Of a stretch of DNA of 64,000 nt, positions 60,357 to 64,000 are shown in pieces. The first letter of the stretch is position 1, and each line of letters opens with the position of its first letter. The notes under the pieces were generated by a model, which saw only the letters and a list, made by a program, of their open reading frames with translations, made no database searches and was not told the origin of the DNA. Position numbers and translations under genes: made by a program. The DNA is from Pedobacter sp. L105 (GTDB lineage: Bacteria > Bacteroidota > Bacteroidia > Sphingobacteriales > Sphingobacteriaceae), in contig NZ_LMUP01000004.1 of NCBI RefSeq assembly GCF_009765875.1, positions 434,001 to 498,000 of the forward strand, written 5' to 3'.

Positions 60357-62183
60357 ATGAAGACAAAGAGCCTTTGGGTGATTACCGGCCTCATGACCAT
60401 AGCTTTGCTTGGTGTGTTTGTAATGCAGCTGTATTACATCAGGGAAGCATATCGACTTAAATCACAGCTTTTTGAACAGCAGGTAAACCAGGCTTTAAGT
60501 GCTGTGGCCGGTAAAGTTCAACGGTTAAATGCGGTTAACCACATCACCAAAAAAGATTTTGAATGGCGGATAAAACTCGAGAACCAGCGCCGCGACAGAA
60601 CACGTCGGTTAATGGACCTGGATCAGAAGTATAAAGAAGAAGACCGTACCAGAAAATATAACCAGCAGAAACAGATGATTGATGAACTCAATTATCAGGA
60701 TGGAATTATCAGGAAAATGTACCTGAGCCCAACCATTATTTCAGAGACTGATTTTAATGCGCTGGCCAATCAGGCTACCACTCCTCTCGATGTGGATGTG
60801 AACGTAGGTTTCGATGCCGACCTGAATATGATCGGCAGTAATGTCAGGAAAACTTTCAGAGCTGGTTCTGCTAAAACTTTTGACGTTGAGCCGCAAAAGC
60901 TGCCTGACAGTATCCGTTACCTGGTTTACAGCCGCTACGATGGAAAACCGCTGCGGGTTTCACTGGCCAGTATCAATGGCGATATGCGGGTCAAGTTCAG
61001 GATCGAAGATGAAATTGCCAACAGAAGACGCGACAATGCTTTAAAGGAATTGCAGGCTGATACCGTAAGGCTGATCAATGACGGCGACTTTAATGTAGTA
61101 GAGGAAGCGGCAAGGGAAATTAGTCAGCAGGATGTTCCCCTGAGCGAACGTGTTTCCAAAGGGATGCTCGATACCTTGCTGCATGCAGAACTCAGTAACA
61201 AAAATATTCAGCTGAATTACGATTTCTGGCTAAAAAGCGTAACCCATGATTCTGTCCTTTACCGTAAGGTGTCTTCAGAAAGTGAAGATATCCTTCCTGC
61301 TAATACTTTTAAAACTATATTGTTCAGTAACGACGTGATCAGGGACCCCGGGATGTTATACATCAATTTCCCGGATAGAAAATCAGTGATCTTCAGTAAT
61401 TTAAAGGTAACGATGGCTTCTTCAGCAAGTTTACTGCTGGTGCTGATCTCCATTTTCTCCTATACGCTGTACGCGATATTGAAACAGAAGAAGATCTCTG
61501 AAATGAAGACGGATTTTATCAATAATATGACCCATGAGTTTAAAACTCCCGTCTCTACGATTATGATTGCCAGTGAAGCACTGAAAGATCCGGAAATTCT
61601 GGAAGATAAAAGCAGGATCAGTCGTTTGGCAGGGATCATCTTTGATGAAAATGTACGTTTGGGGAATCATATTGAACGGGTACTGAGCATTGCGCGGCTG
61701 GAGAAAAAAGAACTGAAGCTGGAAGAAGAAGCCGTTGATATGAATGACCTGATCAGTGCCGTGGCGGACAGCATGAGCCTGCAATTGCAGAAAAAAGGAG
61801 CAGAGCTGAGCTTAAACCTAACTGCCGATTGTGCGGTGGTTAGAGGTGATGAATTACATCTTTCCAATGTGATTTATAACCTGATTGATAATGCAAATAA
61901 ATACAGCATAGGTTTACCTTTTATAAAAGTCAGTACCAGGACCTCCGGTAAAAACCTGCTGATAGAAGTAGAAGATAAAGGAATTGGAATGACTAAAGAA
62001 CAAAGTAAAAGAGCCTTTGATCAGTTCTACCGCGTCCCTACAGGAAATTTGCATGATGTAAAAGGTTTTGGGCTGGGACTGAACTATGTGCTGGATATTG
62101 TTACGCAGATAGGTGGTTCAATCAAAGTCCATAGTGAAAAAGATAAAGGAACAGTGTTTGAAATTATTATACCCTTAAACTAA
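60357..62183 (+). CDS. Sensor histidine kinase
   Basis: 608 residues. Membrane helix 1 (about 5-25, LWVITGLMTIALLGVFVMQL), a large periplasmic domain with coiled-coil character (about 26-340), helix 2 (about 348-370, SASLLLVLISIFSYTLYAIL). H box INNMTHEFKTPVSTIMIASE with phospho-His393; N box NLIDNANKYS, G1 EDKGIGM, G2 GFGLGLNYV complete the ATPase. No HAMP domain between helix 2 and the H box. The response regulator 186 nt downstream is its natural partner. Signal unknown; the big periplasmic domain is not one I recognise. Confidence 0.92.
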   Translation: MKTKSLWVITGLMTIALLGVFVMQLYYIREAYRLKSQLFEQQVNQALSAVAGKVQRLNAVNHITKKDFEWRIKLENQRRDRTRRLMDLDQKYKEEDRTRKYNQQKQMIDELNYQDGIIRKMYLSPTIISETDFNALANQATTPLDVDVNVGFDADLNMIGSNVRKTFRAGSAKTFDVEPQKLPDSIRYLVYSRYDGKPLRVSLASINGDMRVKFRIEDEIANRRRDNALKELQADTVRLINDGDFNVVEEAAREISQQDVPLSERVSKGMLDTLLHAELSNKNIQLNYDFWLKSVTHDSVLYRKVSSESEDILPANTFKTILFSNDVIRDPGMLYINFPDRKSVIFSNLKVTMASSASLLLVLISIFSYTLYAILKQKKISEMKTDFINNMTHEFKTPVSTIMIASEALKDPEILEDKSRISRLAGIIFDENVRLGNHIERVLSIARLEKKELKLEEEAVDMNDLISAVADSMSLQLQKKGAELSLNLTADCAVVRGDELHLSNVIYNLIDNANKYSIGLPFIKVSTRTSGKNLLIEVEDKGIGMTKEQSKRAFDQFYRVPTGNLHDVKGFGLGLNYVLDIVTQIGGSIKVHSEKDKGTVFEIIIPLN

Positions 62184-62243
62184 ATGAGTCCTGTATTAGA
62201 TTACCTCCTATAATATTAATAAAATATCTAATGCAAGCTTCAT
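62184..62243 (+). repeat. Palindromic 60-nt element, copy 3
   Basis: Starts with the base after the kinase stop codon and ends 125 nt before the response regulator ATG. Aligned with the minus strand of copy 2 it has 42 of 60 identities without gaps; the last 14 bases match 13 of 14. Arms pair as ATGAGTCCTGTATTAGAT with ATCTAATGCAAGCTTCAT. Two stem pairs differ from copy 2 on both sides (C-G to T-A and C-G to A-T), keeping pairing. Confidence 0.7.
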
Positions 62244-62368
62244 TACCGTTAAACCGCTGTAGGTAGCTAGAAAGCGATTAAATCCGCCAGAAGAAGATGG
62301 AAGGCAATTAAAAATAATAAGAACTACTGATAAAACAATAAGTACTTTTCTAAAACAATTATATTCTG

Positions 62369-63067
62369 ATGAAAAAAATTCTATTGGTTGAAGATGATCC
62401 TAATCTTGGGATGTTGTTGCAGGATTATTTACAGTTGAAGGGTAAATTTGATATTGTATTATGTGTTGATGGTGAAGAAGGCCTGCGCGCGTTTAACAAA
62501 CATACTTTTGACCTGTGTATCCTTGATGTCATGATGCCTAAAAAAGATGGCTTTGCCCTGGGTAAGGAAATCCGCAAAATGAATGAAAGCGTTCCTATTA
62601 TTTTTGCCACGGCAAAAGCCATGATGGAAGATAAGGCTTCAGCCTATGATTTAGGCGGGGATGATTATATCACCAAACCTTTTCGCATAGAAGAATTGCT
62701 GTTAAGGATCAATGCGCTGCTTAAGCGTGTATCATCTTCCAAAGAAACTAAAACGGCCGAACCGGTTCAATCCCAGTTCCAGATCGGTAATTACACATTT
62801 GATTATACAACGCAACTGATTCAGCACAATGGACAGCAGCAAAAATTATCTACCAAGGAAGCTGAGTTGCTGCAGCTGCTTTGTTTAAAGCAGAATGCTG
62901 TGCTGACCCGTGAGGAAGCGTTGCTAAGCATCTGGCATGATGACAATTATTTTAACGGCAGAAGTATGGATGTGTTTTTAAGTAAACTGCGCAAGTATTT
63001 ACGCGAAGATCCTAAGGTGGAGATTTTAAATGTACATGGTAAAGGATATAAATTGTTGGTCAATTAA
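62369..63067 (+). CDS. OmpR-family response regulator
   Basis: 232 residues. Receiver domain (about 1-120): acidic pocket VEDDPN, phospho-acceptor Asp53 in CILDVMMPKKDG, Thr/Ser in FATAKAM, Lys in DDYITKPF. The C-terminal winged helix (about 135-232) has LSTKEAELLQLLCLKQNAVLTREEALL and VHGKGYKLLV. It binds DNA as a dimer after phosphorylation by the kinase encoded upstream. The 185-bp gap between the two genes contains the palindromic element and no terminator beyond it; a weak -7-like TACTTTTC is at 62343-62350. Confidence 0.95.
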   Translation: MKKILLVEDDPNLGMLLQDYLQLKGKFDIVLCVDGEEGLRAFNKHTFDLCILDVMMPKKDGFALGKEIRKMNESVPIIFATAKAMMEDKASAYDLGGDDYITKPFRIEELLLRINALLKRVSSSKETKTAEPVQSQFQIGNYTFDYTTQLIQHNGQQQKLSTKEAELLQLLCLKQNAVLTREEALLSIWHDDNYFNGRSMDVFLSKLRKYLREDPKVEILNVHGKGYKLLVN

Positions 63068-63141
63068 AAAATTACACCCTTACTTATAGTTTATTTACAG
63101 GTAATTAATTATATGATTAATTAATTTGTTCTAATCTTTAG

Positions 63142-63149
63142 TACCTTTG
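63142..63149 (+). promoter_or_regulatory. -7 box TACCTTTG of the PIF1-like helicase gene
   Basis: Exact TAnnTTTG match ending 21 nt before the ATG at 63171. Confidence 0.55.
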
Positions 63150-63170
63150 CTGTAAAACCGGTGCACAGCT

Positions 63171-64000
63171 ATGTCCGAATACAACCCTGCAGAAATTGCG
63201 GCCAAATTTATCAATTATACTTCCAGGCACATCTTCCTTACAGGGAAGGCTGGTACCGGGAAAACTACCTTTTTAAGGAATTTAATTGAACTGACCCATA
63301 AAAAAGCGGTTATTGCCGCACCTACAGGCATCGCAGCCATCAATGCTGCGGGTGTAACTATCCATTCCCTGTTTCAGCTCCCTTTTGGGACTTACCTGCC
63401 GAAGCAGCCCTCGGTAGAGCCTTTTAATCAGCAATACAATACACCCCGGTCTATTGTCCGTCATTTACAGATGACCACCACCAAGAGAAGGATATTCCAG
63501 GACCTGGAGTTGCTGATCATTGATGAAGTCAGCATGCTGCGGGCAGACCTGCTGGATGCCATTGATATGGTGCTGCGTTACATCAGAAAAAATAACGCCA
63601 GTTTTGGCGGGGTACAGGTATTGTTTATTGGCGATCTTCATCAGCTGCCCCCGGTAGTAAAAACTAACGAATGGCAGCTTCTGGGTGAATTTTATAACAG
63701 CGCTTACTTTTTTGATGCCCATGCCCTGCAGCAAAGTCCCCCGGTTTATATTGAACTGGAAAAAATTTACCGCCAGGCAGATTCCGTATTCATTAACCTG
63801 CTCAATAATCTGCGCAACAATGAGATCACAGAAGCAGATGTCACTCTGCTGGAAAGATATTACAAGGCAGATTTTTTGCCCGCAAAGGAAGATAAATATA
63901 TCACACTGACCACACATAATCAGCGTGCTGATACCTTAAACAGAAAAAGTCTGGATGAACTGGAAGGTGTTTCCTACCTCTTCATGGCTAAGATAGAAGA
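63171..64000 (+). CDS. PIF1-like DNA helicase (partial, runs off right edge)
   Basis: An open frame from ATG 63171 (MSEYNPAEIAAKFINYTSRH) continues to the window end, at least 276 codons. Walker A LTGKAGTGKTTFL (about 24-36), Ia-like APTGIAAINAAG, Walker B LLIIDEVSMLRADLLDAID, and motif III FIGDLHQLPPVV are those of the Pif1/RecD superfamily 1B helicases, which unwind DNA 5'-3', including G-quadruplexes and R-loops. In Bacteroidota such proteins are often long with extra C-terminal domains, which cannot be judged here. The 3' end is missing. Confidence 0.88.
   Translation, partial: MSEYNPAEIAAKFINYTSRHIFLTGKAGTGKTTFLRNLIELTHKKAVIAAPTGIAAINAAGVTIHSLFQLPFGTYLPKQPSVEPFNQQYNTPRSIVRHLQMTTTKRRIFQDLELLIIDEVSMLRADLLDAIDMVLRYIRKNNASFGGVQVLFIGDLHQLPPVVKTNEWQLLGEFYNSAYFFDAHALQQSPPVYIELEKIYRQADSVFINLLNNLRNNEITEADVTLLERYYKADFLPAKEDKYITLTTHNQRADTLNRKSLDELEGVSYLFMAKIE

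Noticed and set aside
60139..60360. 73-codon open frame before the histidine kinase
   Set aside because: It reads through the right arm of the inverted repeat, has no promoter or family resemblance and overlaps the kinase start; its composition is explained by the 11-bp repeats.
63282..63917. Minus-strand open frames of 60 and 150 codons near the right edge
   Set aside because: They lie antisense to the PIF1-like helicase, which has intact helicase motifs on the plus strand through to the window end.
1..64000. tRNA, rRNA, insertion sequence or prophage genes
   Set aside because: I looked through the intergenic stretches and saw no cloverleaf ends, transposase frames, target-site duplications or phage structural genes; a covariance-model scan was not possible.

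Overview
The window looks like a chromosomal segment of a Bacteroidota bacterium of the family Sphingobacteriaceae, most like Pedobacter. Grounds: a moderately AT-rich genome, no Shine-Dalgarno sequences but A-rich leaders, repeated matches to the Bacteroidota -7 promoter box TAnnTTTG, a TonB-dependent receptor with an N-terminal CarboxypepD-reg-like domain, and families largely confined to this phylum (DUF5687, DUF3127, two-lipoyl PdhC, PhoR-type kinase with SHEFKTP box). No rRNA, tRNA, CRISPR array, insertion sequence or prophage is visible. The genes at both edges are cut by the window.

Layout. 1-5.4 kb: a partial family-2 glycosyltransferase, MeaB GTPase, a GT32-like glycosyltransferase, Xaa-Pro aminopeptidase and a strongly expressed-looking OmpA porin. 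5.5-9.4 kb: a 43-residue membrane protein overlapping ridA, then recG and a serine-hydrolase lipoprotein. 9.5-13.2 kb: a tight five-gene run starting with fumC (lipoprotein, S1/P1 nuclease, LMW phosphatase, DUF1543). 13.2-18.4 kb: a DUF2383 protein and a complete cyanophycin cluster, cphA divergent from cphB and iaaA. 18.4-29.9 kb: TPR protein, Prc protease, SPFH protein, NlpC/P60 hydrolase, pdhA-pdhC, hisS, dienelactone hydrolase, Ku and a lone receiver. 30-40 kb: SDR/DUF2867, ABC1 kinase with TetR, TonB receptor, hydrolases, an MtfA-like peptidase, an oxidoreductase and an OmpA lipoprotein. 40.5-47.8 kb: ABC/DUF5687 exporter, rarA, DEAD-box helicase, DUF4197, ECF sigma with an anti-sigma/TonB-like partner. 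47.8-53.4 kb: PiT-DUF47 phosphate uptake beside a PhoR-like kinase, the TIGR03916/TIGR03915 radical-SAM DNA-repair pair and an HD hydrolase.

53.4-58.3 kb is the most accessory-looking part: an 84-residue precursor with a double-glycine leader and a Gly/Leu/Ser-rich, cysteine-free core, followed by a hairpin, an HlyD adaptor and a C39-peptidase ABC exporter with intact catalytic residues, flanked by two small helix-turn-helix proteins. This reads as a self-contained peptide maturation and secretion cassette. 58.3-64 kb: an rRNA methyltransferase, a DUF3127 protein, a histidine kinase/response regulator pair and a partial PIF1-like helicase.

Non-coding structure beyond genes: (i) a 60-61 nt palindromic element in three copies (858-918, 31649-31708, 62184-62243) whose stem shows compensatory changes; (ii) a perfect 27-bp inverted repeat at 60096-60176 built from 11-bp units; (iii) a PHO-box-like direct repeat before DUF47-PiT; (iv) palindromes over the promoter of the radical-SAM repair operon; (v) several genes whose -7 box lies only 3-5 nt from the start codon, predicting leaderless mRNAs.
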